Positions 1 through 9,660 are shown, counted from the stretch's first letter. The stretch is DNA of 64,000 nucleotides from Psychrobacillus soli (GCF_006861775.1 NZ_VDGG01000015.1:31866-95865), one strand, 5' to 3'. Made by a program: numbers and translations. Notes: generated by a model from the letters alone, not told the origin.

Positions 1-1197
1 CTTAGAATCTCTTTTTAAATATTCCGGTAAAGCGTCAATCTCCAATACATTCTCATTTGATAAATGGACGCCTGCTTCCATTACATTTTCCAGTTCCCTT
101 ATATTTCCTGGCCAACTGTATTTTTTTAGCAAATCATATACGTCTTCGTGTATAGAATTCACTCGTTTTCCGATTTGTGCTTTCGCTTTTTCAAAAAAAT
201 GGTGGATGAGAAGTGGGATATCTTCTGCTCTTTCCCGTAAGGGAGGACATACTAATTGAATTGCGTTTATCCTATAATATAGGTCCTCCCGAAATTCTTT
301 ACTTTCAATCATTTTCTCTAAAGGTTGGTTTGTAGCGGCAATTACTCGGACATTCACTTTTAGGGGATGAGGGGATCCTACCGGTTCATATTCCCTCTCT
401 TGTAGAACTCGTAATAATTTTACTTGCATATGCTGCGGCATATCCCCAATTTCATCTAGAAAAATAGTTCCTCCATCAGCACTTTGAAACTTTCCTACTT
501 TTCCACCTTTCTTAGCACCCGTAAAAGCCCCTTCCACATAGCCGAACAATTCGGACTCGATTAAATGCTCTGGGATAGATCCACAATTCACACTAACAAA
601 TGGTTTAGCACTACGTGGACTTAGTTGATGAAGACTTTGAGCAATTATTTCTTTTCCCGTCCCACTTTCACCTCTTATCAATACAGTAATATCTCCACCA
701 GCCACTCTTTTCACACGCTCTTTTAATTCGTTCATCTCATACGATTTTCCGATTAAATCATGTAAGGAATACCTTGCCCCATTTGCTTTCTCTACCTCAG
801 GTATATAAAGATTGTTCCTTGCTAATAACTCTTTAATATTACTATTCATTTTCTTCCAATCATCTAAATCTCGAAAAATGATCGTTCCTATTGCACCGAT
901 TATTTCCTTATTATCGAAAATGGGGATACGGTTTGCGATAACAAAACTTCCTCGCAAAAATTGTAAATCTGCCATTTCCGATTTTCCTGTTTGAACGACA
1001 AGGTGTAATCTCGTATTTTCAATATAATTAACGATATATCCCCCGATTATATCGTCTCTTTCTACTTCCAAAAACTCGCAATATTTATTGCTAATATATT
1101 GTATTTTTCCATTATTATCGATAATAATTGTTCCATAGTTTGCATTTTCAAATACGACATCGAGTAATTTATGATTAAATAATTGTCCAGATACCAC
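1..1197 (-). CDS. Sigma-54-dependent PAS/AAA+ activator (partial)
   Basis: Enhancer-binding protein that would remodel RNA polymerase carrying sigma-54 (SigL). 399 codons are visible and no stop is reached before the left edge, so the C-terminal Fis-type HTH lies outside the window. An N-terminal PAS-like sensor covers about residues 15-110. The AAA+ domain carries Walker A GESGTGKE at 176-183, the sigma-54 contact loop GAFTGA at 223-228 and a Walker B FLDEIGD. The start is a GTG at 1197 preceded by AAGGGGG; the nearby ATG at 1199 is in another frame and stops quickly. Family assignment is firm. The target operon is unknown: the only neighbour of the kind such activators often control is the transporter remnant at 2 kb, which is inference. 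Confidence 0.93.
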   Translation of the reverse strand, partial: MVSGQLFNHKLLDVVFENANYGTIIIDNNGKIQYISNKYCEFLEVERDDIIGGYIVNYIENTRLHLVVQTGKSEMADLQFLRGSFVIANRIPIFDNKEIIGAIGTIIFRDLDDWKKMNSNIKELLARNNLYIPEVEKANGARYSLHDLIGKSYEMNELKERVKRVAGGDITVLIRGESGTGKEIIAQSLHQLSPRSAKPFVSVNCGSIPEHLIESELFGYVEGAFTGAKKGGKVGKFQSADGGTIFLDEIGDMPQHMQVKLLRVLQEREYEPVGSPHPLKVNVRVIAATNQPLEKMIESKEFREDLYYRINAIQLVCPPLRERAEDIPLLIHHFFEKAKAQIGKRVNSIHEDVYDLLKKYSWPGNIRELENVMEAGVHLSNENVLEIDALPEYLKRDSK

Positions 1198-1354
1198 ATT
1201 TATTTCCCCCTTCTCCCATTTGGAACCCTTACTCCCCCTATCTTACATGATAACCGAATTTTCGAGAAACAGATGTTTCATTTTTTACTTGGAGACATTT
1301 TAACGAAAAAAAAACAGGATGAAGACTTTAATCTCCCCCTGTTTTGCCGCTCAC

Positions 1355-1861
1355 CTATTCTCGGTGTTTCACTGCTAATCCTCTTAAAAACTTCCGTGCA
1401 AAATTATCACCACATACTTTATAATTTCGATGTCCTTCTTTGCGTAAAATAGCTCCTAGCTCCCCCTTGGATACTACGATGCCACCGTCATGCAATAATT
1501 CTAACATATCTTCCGCTGTTAATTGTAGCGCTACTTTTAGTTTCTTAAGGAGCATATTATTAGCACTCCTCTCAGGAGGAACAGAACTTTCAGTTTGTCC
1601 TGGTTTTGGATCTTGTTTCCCTCTTTTAAATGTAATAAATCCATTTAAAAAAGAATCTAGCATCTTATGCGTGCATTTTATTTGATCTTCCGTTTCCCCT
1701 ACATCCACTTCTTCATCGTATTCATCTTTTGATTTTGTCAGTATCTTTGGTAACTCTTCTTTTGTAACTTCCAAACCACCAAGATTAAATATTTCAATCA
1801 TATCCTTATTTTTTATATCTAGCGCGTATCTTAGTCGAATTAATATATCGTTGTTATCCAT
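1355..1861 (-). CDS. YehS-like DUF1456 protein
   Basis: 168 residues built of two copies of a short helical domain, about residues 1-70 and 95-165. Each begins with a hydrophobic LRYAL / LKVAL segment followed by a D-M-(I/L)-E-(I/L) helix and a (V/L)xK(E/G)EL segment. This matches the DUF1456/YehS family, whose biochemical role is not known. The linker between the copies is polar and proline-rich. The gene stands alone, with its start facing the transporter remnant. No signal peptide or membrane segment is visible, so it should be cytoplasmic. Confidence 0.8.
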   Translation of the reverse strand: MDNNDILIRLRYALDIKNKDMIEIFNLGGLEVTKEELPKILTKSKDEYDEEVDVGETEDQIKCTHKMLDSFLNGFITFKRGKQDPKPGQTESSVPPERSANNMLLKKLKVALQLTAEDMLELLHDGGIVVSKGELGAILRKEGHRNYKVCGDNFARKFLRGLAVKHRE

Positions 1862-1965
1862 TTAAAAGCCTCCTAATATTGCCTAATGACCAAACATTTC
1901 AACATGTATTAAAATGTCGATGATAGTTAATAAATTATAGCAGAGATATCGTAAATTCACCTTAA

Positions 1966-2430
1966 AAACAGCTAAAACAGGAAACGCAAGTTATAGGAGG
2001 TGGGAAAGAACTCATTCAGCAACAGTTGACTGAACTCGGACCTATTAAACCGTCTGAGATTCGCCTCATTGTTATATCCATTGCGTTACTTTTCTTTTGG
2101 TCCACAGAAGAGAAATTGCATCCCTTTGATACGACAACGGTAACAGTCATTGCTGTTGCTATTCTACTTTCGCCAAAAATCGGTGTGCTCGATTGGAAAA
2201 CGGTCGAAAAGCTTATTCCGTGGGGAACGGTCATTGTCTTCGCAGTAGGTATTGCACTAGGCACTATTTTATTAGATACAAACGGTGCCCAGTGGTTGTC
2301 CAATAAAGTATTTGGTGCAATGGGACTCGAGCATATGCCGCTACTCGCGACAATAGCCCTGTTATCTTTGTTCAATATGATTATTCACTTAGGTTTTGTT
2401 AGTGTAACAAGTTGGATTGGAATGCTGTAA
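1966..2430 (+). pseudogene. Remnant of a DASS (SLC13-type) anion/Na+ symporter
   Basis: The reading frame is open from about 1966 to a TAA at 2428-2430 and encodes only a middle portion of a divalent anion:sodium symporter: a polar loop ending TELGPIKPSEIRL, then about four membrane segments. Family members are about 450-550 residues; here about 150 codons remain. The first half and the C-terminal transport motifs are missing. The best start by codon is a TTG at 2026. The AGGAGG at 1995-2000 is probably chance, because no start codon follows it at the right spacing in frame. The piece is read as a decayed gene, not a short transporter. Confidence 0.7.
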
Positions 2431-2510
2431 CAATTTTATCTTGATTAGCTTTAAAGGACTGTCCAGCTTCCAATAGGGACTCCAGTTTCTATCCTGCCTT
2501 TATATGAAAT

Positions 2511-2553
2511 AAAACTGGAGGGGAAAATCATTTGATTTTCTCCTCCAGTTTTG
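2511..2553. terminator. Terminator after phoU
   Basis: A long inverted repeat AAAACTGGAGG ... CCTCCAGTTTT with an inner second stem and A/T-rich flanks on both sides. It lies 8 nt past the phoU stop and would end the pst-phoU transcript. It may also stop readthrough from the transporter remnant on the other strand. Confidence 0.85.
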
Positions 2554-2560
2554 TTTAGTG

Positions 2561-3220
2561 TTATGAATTGAAATCATATATTTGACCTTTAATCAAATAG
2601 GCTGTGCTTTCAGCGATATTTGTTATATGGTCTGCTGTTCTTTCTAGATAACGATTGACAAATAATAGTTGTACAAGCTGATTTGTTTCTTCTGGATGTT
2701 CACTTAAATAGGCAGTAAGTTTTTTATATGTTTCACCACTTAATTGATCTACTTCATCCTCTAAGTCACCAACTTCTTTAGCAAATATTATATTTTCCTC
2801 TAAAAAAGATTGTAGTGCTTTTTGAAGCATATCAATCGATAGCTCTTTCATTTTCTCTAGATGCGTAATCTCCAGCAAAGATTTTGTATTACCGATCTTG
2901 ATCGTTGCTTTTGCAATGTTTACAGCAAAATCCGCGACCCGTTCAATTTCAGATGAAATTTTAAGTACACCTATAATTTCACGTAAATCTCTGGAAACAG
3001 GTGCTTCTTTTGCCATTAGCCATATGGCGAACTGATTAATATCCATTTCAAGATTATCAATAGCCGTATCTCCCTCGATAACTTTTAAAGCAATCTCCAC
3101 ATCTTGTGTTTTTAAGGCCTTAAAAGCTCTTTCTAGGGCAACAACTGATAGTTCACCCATTTCGGTTATTTTACTTTTTAATTCCCCTAAATTATTCTCA
3201 AAGTTTACACGAATGCCCAT
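2561..3220 (-). CDS. phoU: Phosphate transport/signalling regulator PhoU
   Basis: Cytoplasmic negative regulator that links the Pst transporter to the PhoR/PhoP two-component system. 219 residues, the normal length. Two three-helix-bundle repeats are visible, each with the metal-binding pattern E-x-x-x-D: SEIERVADFAVNIAK near residue 90 and RYLERTADHITNIAE near 190. It is the last gene of the pst operon, 13 nt after pstB, with a good GGGGGTAACAA ribosome site before the ATG. Bacillus subtilis lacks a phoU in its pst operon, so this arrangement is more like that of other Firmicutes. Confidence 0.96.
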   Translation of the reverse strand: MGIRVNFENNLGELKSKITEMGELSVVALERAFKALKTQDVEIALKVIEGDTAIDNLEMDINQFAIWLMAKEAPVSRDLREIIGVLKISSEIERVADFAVNIAKATIKIGNTKSLLEITHLEKMKELSIDMLQKALQSFLEENIIFAKEVGDLEDEVDQLSGETYKKLTAYLSEHPEETNQLVQLLFVNRYLERTADHITNIAESTAYLIKGQIYDFNS

Positions 3221-3233
3221 TTGTTACCCCCCA

Positions 3234-4004
3234 TTATCCAAAACGACCTGTTACATAATCTTCTGTCCTTTGATCTTGTGGTGTAGAGAAGATGTTATCC
3301 GTATCATCATATTCCACTATTTCTCCATTTAAGAAAAATGCTGTCTTATCGGAGACTCTAGCAGCTTGTTGCATATTATGTGTAACAATGACAATCGTAT
3401 AATCTTCTTTCATATTGGTGATGAGCTCTTCTATTTTTAACGTAGAAATTGGGTCTAATGCTGATGTAGGCTCGTCCATTAATATAATATCTGGTTTCAT
3501 TGCAATTGCACGAGCGATACACACACGTTGTTGCTGACCACCTGACAAACCAAGTGCTGATGTTTTAAGACGATCTTTTACTTCATCCCAAATGGCTGCA
3601 CTGCGCAGACTCTCTTCCACAATATTATTTAATTCTTTTTTATTTTTAATGCCTTGCATTCTTGGTCCATAGGCAACATTGTCGTATATACTCATTGGAA
3701 ATAAATTTGGTTTTTGAAATACCATTCCCACTTTTGTTCGTAATTTGATAACATCATTTGTTTTATAAATATCTTCATGATTAATGACAATATCACCTGT
3801 TATTTTCACACCATCAATTAAATCATTCATACGGTTTAATGTTCGTAAAAAAGTCGATTTACCACAACCGGAAGGGCCGATTAACGCAGTAACCTCTTTT
3901 TCATGAATAGCAAGATCGACTCCGAATAGCGCTTGTTTCTCCCCATAAAATAAATTTAAATCCCTTACATTAATGATCGATTTACCTTCTTTAAGTTGCT
4001 CCAT
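3234..4004 (-). CDS. pstB: Phosphate ABC transporter ATPase PstB
   Basis: ATPase of the high-affinity phosphate importer, acting on the inner face of the membrane with PstA and PstC. 256 residues, typical. Walker [10 protein letters not shown] is at residues 43-51, the signature LSGGQQQR at about 153, Walker [13 protein letters not shown] at about 173, and a switch histidine follows in [10 protein letters not shown]. It lies between pstA and phoU on the same strand, 62 nt after pstA. The sequence shows a single pstB, whereas B. subtilis has two. Confidence 0.98.
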   Translation of the reverse strand: MEQLKEGKSIINVRDLNLFYGEKQALFGVDLAIHEKEVTALIGPSGCGKSTFLRTLNRMNDLIDGVKITGDIVINHEDIYKTNDVIKLRTKVGMVFQKPNLFPMSIYDNVAYGPRMQGIKNKKELNNIVEESLRSAAIWDEVKDRLKTSALGLSGGQQQRVCIARAIAMKPDIILMDEPTSALDPISTLKIEELITNMKEDYTIVIVTHNMQQAARVSDKTAFFLNGEIVEYDDTDNIFSTPQDQRTEDYVTGRFG

Positions 4005-4066
4005 CTGCTAAAATACCTTCCCTACTTGAATTTTTTTGGTCGTTAGCTCAGCATGTTCTCATAAGC

Positions 4067-4894
4067 TTATTTATTAGTTGCTCTGTTAAATTTTTTCGAA
4101 ATATATGTTGCTGAAAGATTAATCGCTAAAATAATGACTATTAATACAATACCTACTGCTGCAGCAAGTTCAATGTCTCCAGCCTCTTGTGTTACTAAGT
4201 AAGAATGAACCGTTAAAGTTCTAGCTGATGATAGAATGCTGTCTGGCATAGCTGCCACTGTCCCAGCTGTTAAGAATATTGCAGCTGATTCTCCAACAAT
4301 TCGTCCAACTGAAAGGATAATACCAGATAAAATTCCTGGCATGGAACTTGGTAAAATCACTTTATATAATGTTTGTAATTTTGTTGTTCCAAGTGCTAAG
4401 GAACCTTCACGATACGAACGGGGCACCGTTTTTAATGCTTCTTCCGTTGTTCGAATAATGACTGGTAACACGATAATCGTTAACGTTAAGGAAGCAGCTA
4501 GAATCGACATACCTAATTTTAACGTTGTTACAAAGAATACCGCTCCAAACAAACCATAAATAATCGAGGGGATCCCTGTTAAACTTTCTGTTGCAAAACG
4601 TATTAGTCTAACTAATCGTCCTTGTTTAGCATATTCTTGTAAATAAACAGCTGCTAATATTCCAATAGGTGTTGCAATGATTAAAGAAATAAGGACGGTG
4701 TATATAGTTGTTACGATCATTGGCCAAATACCGCCACCGCCAGCTGGAGAATAATCACCAAAGATGAAATCGAAGCTAATCAAACCAATCCCTTTGTAAA
4801 AGATAAATCCAACGATCATAACAAGGACGGCAACGGATAAGAATGCTGATAACCATAAAAGTCCACGAAACAAGTTATCTTTAAATTGTCTCAT
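4067..4894 (-). CDS. pstA: Phosphate ABC transporter permease PstA
   Basis: One of the two permease subunits of the phosphate importer. Six membrane segments are predictable, with the ATPase-contact (EAA-type) loop containing TVPRSYREGSLALG. I start it at the ATG at 4894, 1 nt after the pstC stop and behind AAGGGTGG. The longer frame beginning with GTG at 4915 would overlap pstC and has no better ribosome site. This gives 275 residues. It pairs with PstC to form the channel and is translationally close to it. Confidence 0.95.
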   Translation of the reverse strand: MRQFKDNLFRGLLWLSAFLSVAVLVMIVGFIFYKGIGLISFDFIFGDYSPAGGGGIWPMIVTTIYTVLISLIIATPIGILAAVYLQEYAKQGRLVRLIRFATESLTGIPSIIYGLFGAVFFVTTLKLGMSILAASLTLTIIVLPVIIRTTEEALKTVPRSYREGSLALGTTKLQTLYKVILPSSMPGILSGIILSVGRIVGESAAIFLTAGTVAAMPDSILSSARTLTVHSYLVTQEAGDIELAAAVGIVLIVIILAINLSATYISKKFNRATNK

Positions 4895-4895
4895 C

Positions 4896-5810
4896 TTAGT
4901 TACCACCCTTCGCACTTATTTTTGCTAATACAAAATTCAAAATCAATATAAAGGAGAATAAAACAATCCCGGTTGCAAATAGCATTTCTTGATGTGTACC
5001 AAATGCATAACCCATTTCTAATGCAATATTTGTCGTTAATGGACGAACACTATCTGTTAGGCTAGTTGGAACGATTAAACTATTTCCAGCTACTAAAATA
5101 ACAGCCATTGTTTCCCCTATTGCTCGACCTAAACCTAATACGATTGCCGTCATAATACCTGATTTTGCTGCTGGTACAATGACTTTAAAAATCGTCCCAA
5201 TTTGTGATACTCCTAAAGCATATGACCCTTCACGATATGTTTGTGGCACTGCACGAATCGCTGTCTCCGCTACAGTCACAATGGTTGGTAACATCATAAT
5301 TGCTAGCACAAGAATAACAGCTAATAAACTTTGCCCTTTTACTAATCCAAACGTATTTTGTAAAAAAGGAATAATAATCGCGAGTCCAAAGACACCATAT
5401 AATACAGATGGGATACCCGCTAGCAACTGAATTGCTGGTGAAATAATTTTGGCCAACCTTTTAGAGGCAATTTCTGCCAAGAAAATAGCTGTAAATAAGC
5501 CAATAGGAACTCCAATAATTAATGCTCCGATTGTTGCAAAAATGGATGCAACAATCATTGGGAATATACCGAACTTATCTTCACTCGGTACCCAATCAGT
5601 ACCAAAAATAAAGTCTATAAAGCTATAGCCCCCTGCTACAAAGGGATGAGCTCCTTTATAAAATACAAATCCAATGATTAACAATAAAGTTATTACCGAG
5701 AGAAGAGCACAAATCAAGAAAATTCTCGAAGACAGCTTCTCTAACATATACTTCCTTTTATTTGCTTTACCGATTTCTACGGCTTGCTTGTTAGTTGTTG
5801 GGATAGACAC
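4896..5810 (-). CDS. pstC: Phosphate ABC transporter permease PstC
   Basis: Second membrane subunit of the phosphate importer, 304 residues with six to seven hydrophobic segments. The conserved cytoplasmic loop AVPQTYREGSYALG near residue 190 contacts PstB. The start is a GTG at 5810 behind GGAGG with 7-nt spacing. It follows pstS by 63 nt and abuts pstA. The soluble N-terminal stretch of about 25 polar residues before the first membrane helix is usual in Firmicute PstC. Confidence 0.96.
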   Translation of the reverse strand: MSIPTTNKQAVEIGKANKRKYMLEKLSSRIFLICALLSVITLLLIIGFVFYKGAHPFVAGGYSFIDFIFGTDWVPSEDKFGIFPMIVASIFATIGALIIGVPIGLFTAIFLAEIASKRLAKIISPAIQLLAGIPSVLYGVFGLAIIIPFLQNTFGLVKGQSLLAVILVLAIMMLPTIVTVAETAIRAVPQTYREGSYALGVSQIGTIFKVIVPAAKSGIMTAIVLGLGRAIGETMAVILVAGNSLIVPTSLTDSVRPLTTNIALEMGYAFGTHQEMLFATGIVLFSFILILNFVLAKISAKGGN

Positions 5811-5873
5811 CTTATACCTCCAAAATTAAGTCAAAAATTATGTTGTTGTCTTCCTATGTTACTGTTCCTTACT

Positions 5874-6713
5874 TTACTTTACAGGTATTGCTCCTGTTTC
5901 TGCTGCAATAAGTTGTCCATCTTCACTTAAAATAAAATCTATAAACCGTTGTCCTGCCTCTGTTAATTGTCCCTCTTTATAAACAAACAAGAACGGTCTA
6001 GATAAGCTGTATTTTTCTTGTAGAACATTATCTGCAGTAGCTTCTACGCCATTAATATCGATTGTTGAAATCGATTCGTCGATATATTCAAAAGAGATAA
6101 ATCCAACTGCATGTTTATTGTTCGCAACTGTTGTTTTAATATTTCCATTACCACTTGCAATAATAGAGTTTCTTATTAATTCACCGGAGCTGTAGTCAAC
6201 AATTTCTTGGAATGCATCACGTGAACCCGATCCATCCTCGCGAGAGACAACTACGATTTCCATGTCATCTCCACCTAGTTCATTCCAGTTTGTCACTTCT
6301 CCAGTAAAAATCTGCTTTACTTGTTCCATCGTAAGATCTTTTACTTTGTTCGTTGGATGAGTCACTACTACAATTCCATCGTAAGCAATAACTACTTCAT
6401 TCAAACCATTCGCTTTTTCCTCTTCTTTTAAGTCACGTGAAGACATCCCTATCTCCGACACTCCACTAGTAGCATTGGTAATTCCTGCTGAAGAACCAAT
6501 TTGATTTATTTCAATATTTGTATTATCTTCTTCTGTATATTTGTGCGCTAACTTTTCAGCAAGTGGTCCTACAGATGTAGATCCTGAAATAGATACTGTA
6601 GCATCACTACCATCTGACCCTTGTGTATCCTTATTATTGCTTGTACATGCTGATAAGATTGTAAGTATAAACAGCATTAATAATACTATTTTTATTTTTT
6701 TCAAACTGAACAT
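5874..6713 (-). CDS. pstS: Phosphate-binding lipoprotein PstS
   Basis: Extracellular phosphate receptor of the Pst system, anchored to the membrane as a lipoprotein. Residues 1-23 form a lipoprotein signal with lipobox LSAC. The mature protein carries the phosphate-binding signatures SGSTSVGPL near residue 43 and DGSGSRDAF near 160. At 279 residues it is a short-form PstS. It is the first gene of the operon, with GGAGG before the ATG, and sits behind a PhoP-box-like region, so induction by phosphate starvation is likely. Confidence 0.97.
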   Translation of the reverse strand: MFSLKKIKIVLLMLFILTILSACTSNNKDTQGSDGSDATVSISGSTSVGPLAEKLAHKYTEEDNTNIEINQIGSSAGITNATSGVSEIGMSSRDLKEEEKANGLNEVVIAYDGIVVVTHPTNKVKDLTMEQVKQIFTGEVTNWNELGGDDMEIVVVSREDGSGSRDAFQEIVDYSSGELIRNSIIASGNGNIKTTVANNKHAVGFISFEYIDESISTIDINGVEATADNVLQEKYSLSRPFLFVYKEGQLTEAGQRFIDFILSEDGQLIAAETGAIPVK

Positions 6714-6784
6714 TTCATACCTCCATGAAATATGTTAACGACTATCTATGTCGTATTTTGTCTAATAATAGCATAATTGCACAG

Positions 6785-6823
6785 TGTAAATTTTCGATGC
6801 TTAATTTGTAAAGGTTTTGTAAA
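6785..6823 (-). promoter_or_regulatory. Putative PhoP box repeats upstream of pstS
   Basis: Read on the minus strand, the hexamer TTTACA occurs three times in the same orientation, at 6818-6823, 6807-6812 and 6785-6790. The offsets are 11 and 22 bp, one and two helical turns. Bacillus PhoP binds TT(A/C/T)A(A/T/C)A hexamers repeated at about 11 bp. An A/T-rich -10-like stretch follows about 20 bp downstream, before the pstS ribosome site. The regulatory role is inferred from this pattern and the operon content. Confidence 0.6.
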
Positions 6824-6980
6824 TTTTATTAAAAACAAGATGATGAATGTTAAATTTTCCTAAAATTTTGTGAATGGAAGATAACTTAGGATGTGTTTAA
6901 ATCGTAAATATATAACTTTCCATTTATTTCACAATCATCCTTTACTCGTTAGTTCCTTATTTATTAAAAACTGGAATAAT

Positions 6981-7021
6981 AAAAAGCACGAAAATTCAAC
7001 TTCGAATTTTCATGCTTTTTT
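6981..7021 (-). terminator. Terminator of the isoprenoid synthase gene
   Basis: The inverted repeat AAAAAGCA-c-GAAAATTC / GAATTTTC-a-TGCTTTTT has T-runs on both strands. It lies 22 nt past the stop of the 802-residue synthase. The rest of the 330-nt stretch between that gene and pstS holds only the pstS promoter region. Confidence 0.8.
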
Positions 7022-7043
7022 CGTTTATATTTCTTCCCATTTC

Positions 7044-9452
7044 TTAATGGTCACGACTAATAATATAATCCAGAAAATGCTTTAAAAATGTCAAATTGCG
7101 TGGCACTTCTTGTAACACTTCCATTGCAATACAATAATTTTCCCACATCTTTTTTTTGGCATCTTCTATACCCAATACGGACACGAAGGTAGAGTTATTG
7201 TTTTCCGCATCTTTACCTATTGGTTTTCCGAGTAAGGTCGTATCTCCTTCGACATCTAGCAGGTCATCCTTAATCTGAAACGCAATACCTGCATGGCGAG
7301 CAAATTTTTTCAAAGCATCCATTTCTACTTCATTTTCCCCTGCGAGAATTGCAGGCATTATTAAAGAAGCTTCGAAGCCTATTCCTGTCTTATAAAAACA
7401 CATCATATTCAACTGTTCCAGTGTCAGTTGTTTCCCTTTGGAATCCAAGTCCATCGTTTGCCCTCTACACATATTTGCAGTTGCTTGGGCAGAATAGTTC
7501 ATTAGTTTAAGGACAGTCTTTGAATCGAATTGATTATCAAGAGATGCTTGTTCCTCAACAGCCTTTTGGGTAAGAAACAAACCGGTTAATTCGGCAAGGG
7601 CAATGCCATACACCTCATGTAGAGTCGAACGTCCTCTACGGGTGGATGCATTATCTTGGGAAGGTAGGTCATCAAATATTAAAGAAGCAGTATGCATATA
7701 TTCCAATGATTTTAAAAGGGGCTCTATTGCTGCACTATTTAATCCATACGCGTTTACCCCCATGAACCAAGCTACTATCGGTCTTAAACGCTTACCATCC
7801 CCTTCTAGACTATAATTTGCAGCATCAATTATTTGCTCTTCTGTTAAAAAATTGTTCTCTATTTTAGGAATATTTAGCATATCGTTTATTTGATGACGTA
7901 AGCTTTTGATTGTATTTTGAAATTCTTCTTTTTCTTTCCGTTCATTTTTTAAAATGGTAATCATGTGATCGCGGAGCAATTTATCGAAGAAATCTACATC
8001 ATCTGCTTTTCGTACCATATGTTGAATAAGTTTATTGAATGTAGCATCCCCGCTTGCAAATATGTCCATCACTTCGGTGTATTTGTTCGTACCTACACGC
8101 TCTTTATAGCGCTTCAGTCCGTTAATAGCCCGATCCAATATCACCTCACAAGTCTTCTTATCTGCGTTGTATACGTTATGAATCAAATTAGAAATAACCG
8201 TCCAGTACAATTCGAAGGGGTTGATAAGATCTGGACGTGTCTTGTGGTATTTCAAATAATAAGTGTAGGGGGTTACTGCACCATCCTTCAGATCGTCAAA
8301 CATATCTGCAAAATCATCTGCCAACTGATTATAAATACCATAAAAGAATGTTCGACTGTCCAACTCCTTATCCTCAGGAGCACCAATCACTGAACGGACA
8401 ATCAGTCGGGAAGAAGAGGATTTTAAGATGATTGGTATATAAAGTTCTTCGTTCGTGTAGTTTGCATTTGATAGGTCTTTGAGACGATCCACTTCTTGGG
8501 AATGAAAAAATACATACGATTGCTCGAAAAAACCTATTCTTGTCTCTTGTTGCTGATGCTCCTTAATATACTCAAATGCATCGCGAAGTTCCGAATGAAT
8601 ATATGTGATTAATTCCACGTTATTACCATTCCACTCACCTAATTCTGGCACATTTCCCGTAATAAGCGTGGTACGTATTAAATCAGTATATTGTTTTTCC
8701 TCTTCGTTAGATAAAATTTTTGCATCGAGAAGATCGTCAATAAATGGATAAGTTAGTCCGTAAGAATAGCCAAGCCTAATAGCCTTATCCAGTCTTCGAG
8801 TACGTCCCACAGAAGATATGTTATCGTCCATCTCTTCCACTTCTTGCATGATAACGCCAGCAATTATTTTAATGAGTTTTCTTTGGGCTTGCTCAGCATC
8901 CATCCCCTTTGGAATATTGGAGGATACAGTCTTCAGTTTGTTTATTACCCAAATTAGGCTCGATTCAACTCCCTCTTTCTGGGCAATGCGGTACAACCCT
9001 GCCATACTAAACGTCTCATCTTTGTCTTTTTTAGTTAGATCACTTTTTAAATTATCTACTATGCTTTTGATCCTGTTTAGTGTATCAGGTGAATCAAGTG
9101 ACTTGCTCAAATCACGCATAAAAATATAAGAGATGCTTCGATCAAGGTAATTATCCAGTTTGCCTGCGTAATTTAGCCATTGGATATAATGGTGATACTG
9201 ACGAGAATCGGGTTTTCTATTTCCACGCGAAAAAAGAGAAAATAAAGAATGATGGTGAATATGGTTATGTTTCCACATTTGTATATCTACAGTTAGGGTC
9301 GAGACATAAGTCTTTTGCCTAACTTGTGTATAAAGTAATTTAAAATAGTGTTCAGCCTTCTGCTCAGCCTGCCTATAGCATTCATCCGCATTTATTATTA
9401 ACTCTTTTTTCATCCCATAACTCACCTTCAATTCATGATCTATTTCATACAT
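7044..9452 (-). CDS. Double-domain class I isoprenoid synthase (polyprenyl synthetase C-terminus)
   Basis: 802 residues, about 500 more than a normal polyprenyl diphosphate synthase. The C-terminal part (about 530-802) is a complete trans-prenyltransferase: GKRLRP at 553-558, first aspartate motif DDLPSQD at 594-600 followed by RRG, KTG near 689 and second motif DDLLD near 729. It should condense IPP with allylic diphosphates. The N-terminal half is all helical and has its own aspartate-rich segments, DDLLD at about 239-243 and DDFADMFDD at about 379-387. These are about 140 residues apart, the spacing expected for a class I active site, but no GKRLRP equivalent is visible. A fused terpene synthase or second prenyltransferase is therefore inferred. 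The gene is monocistronic. No membrane segments are seen. Confidence 0.8.
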   Translation of the reverse strand: MYEIDHELKVSYGMKKELIINADECYRQAEQKAEHYFKLLYTQVRQKTYVSTLTVDIQMWKHNHIHHHSLFSLFSRGNRKPDSRQYHHYIQWLNYAGKLDNYLDRSISYIFMRDLSKSLDSPDTLNRIKSIVDNLKSDLTKKDKDETFSMAGLYRIAQKEGVESSLIWVINKLKTVSSNIPKGMDAEQAQRKLIKIIAGVIMQEVEEMDDNISSVGRTRRLDKAIRLGYSYGLTYPFIDDLLDAKILSNEEEKQYTDLIRTTLITGNVPELGEWNGNNVELITYIHSELRDAFEYIKEHQQQETRIGFFEQSYVFFHSQEVDRLKDLSNANYTNEELYIPIILKSSSSRLIVRSVIGAPEDKELDSRTFFYGIYNQLADDFADMFDDLKDGAVTPYTYYLKYHKTRPDLINPFELYWTVISNLIHNVYNADKKTCEVILDRAINGLKRYKERVGTNKYTEVMDIFASGDATFNKLIQHMVRKADDVDFFDKLLRDHMITILKNERKEKEEFQNTIKSLRHQINDMLNIPKIENNFLTEEQIIDAANYSLEGDGKRLRPIVAWFMGVNAYGLNSAAIEPLLKSLEYMHTASLIFDDLPSQDNASTRRGRSTLHEVYGIALAELTGLFLTQKAVEEQASLDNQFDSKTVLKLMNYSAQATANMCRGQTMDLDSKGKQLTLEQLNMMCFYKTGIGFEASLIMPAILAGENEVEMDALKKFARHAGIAFQIKDDLLDVEGDTTLLGKPIGKDAENNNSTFVSVLGIEDAKKKMWENYCIAMEVLQEVPRNLTFLKHFLDYIISRDH

Positions 9453-9660
9453 TTTGAAAAAAGCAACTCCAATATAAAATGCTATCTAAAACCTAATGTT
9501 TTTCTATTATAGCATCTGACATTTTCTTTCACTTGTTTTCTACTTCATGACTTCTAATTAATAATCTATTCTACTTTGAATTCCTAAATTCCTATTTTCG
9601 GTCCGAAAGGCATTTATATATAGAACTTTCTTCCCGAAAGACTTGGTAGGTAATTCCACT

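Noticed and set aside
7965..8393. 142-codon plus-strand ORF
   Set aside because: Antisense to the isoprenoid synthase gene; no motif, no ribosome site.
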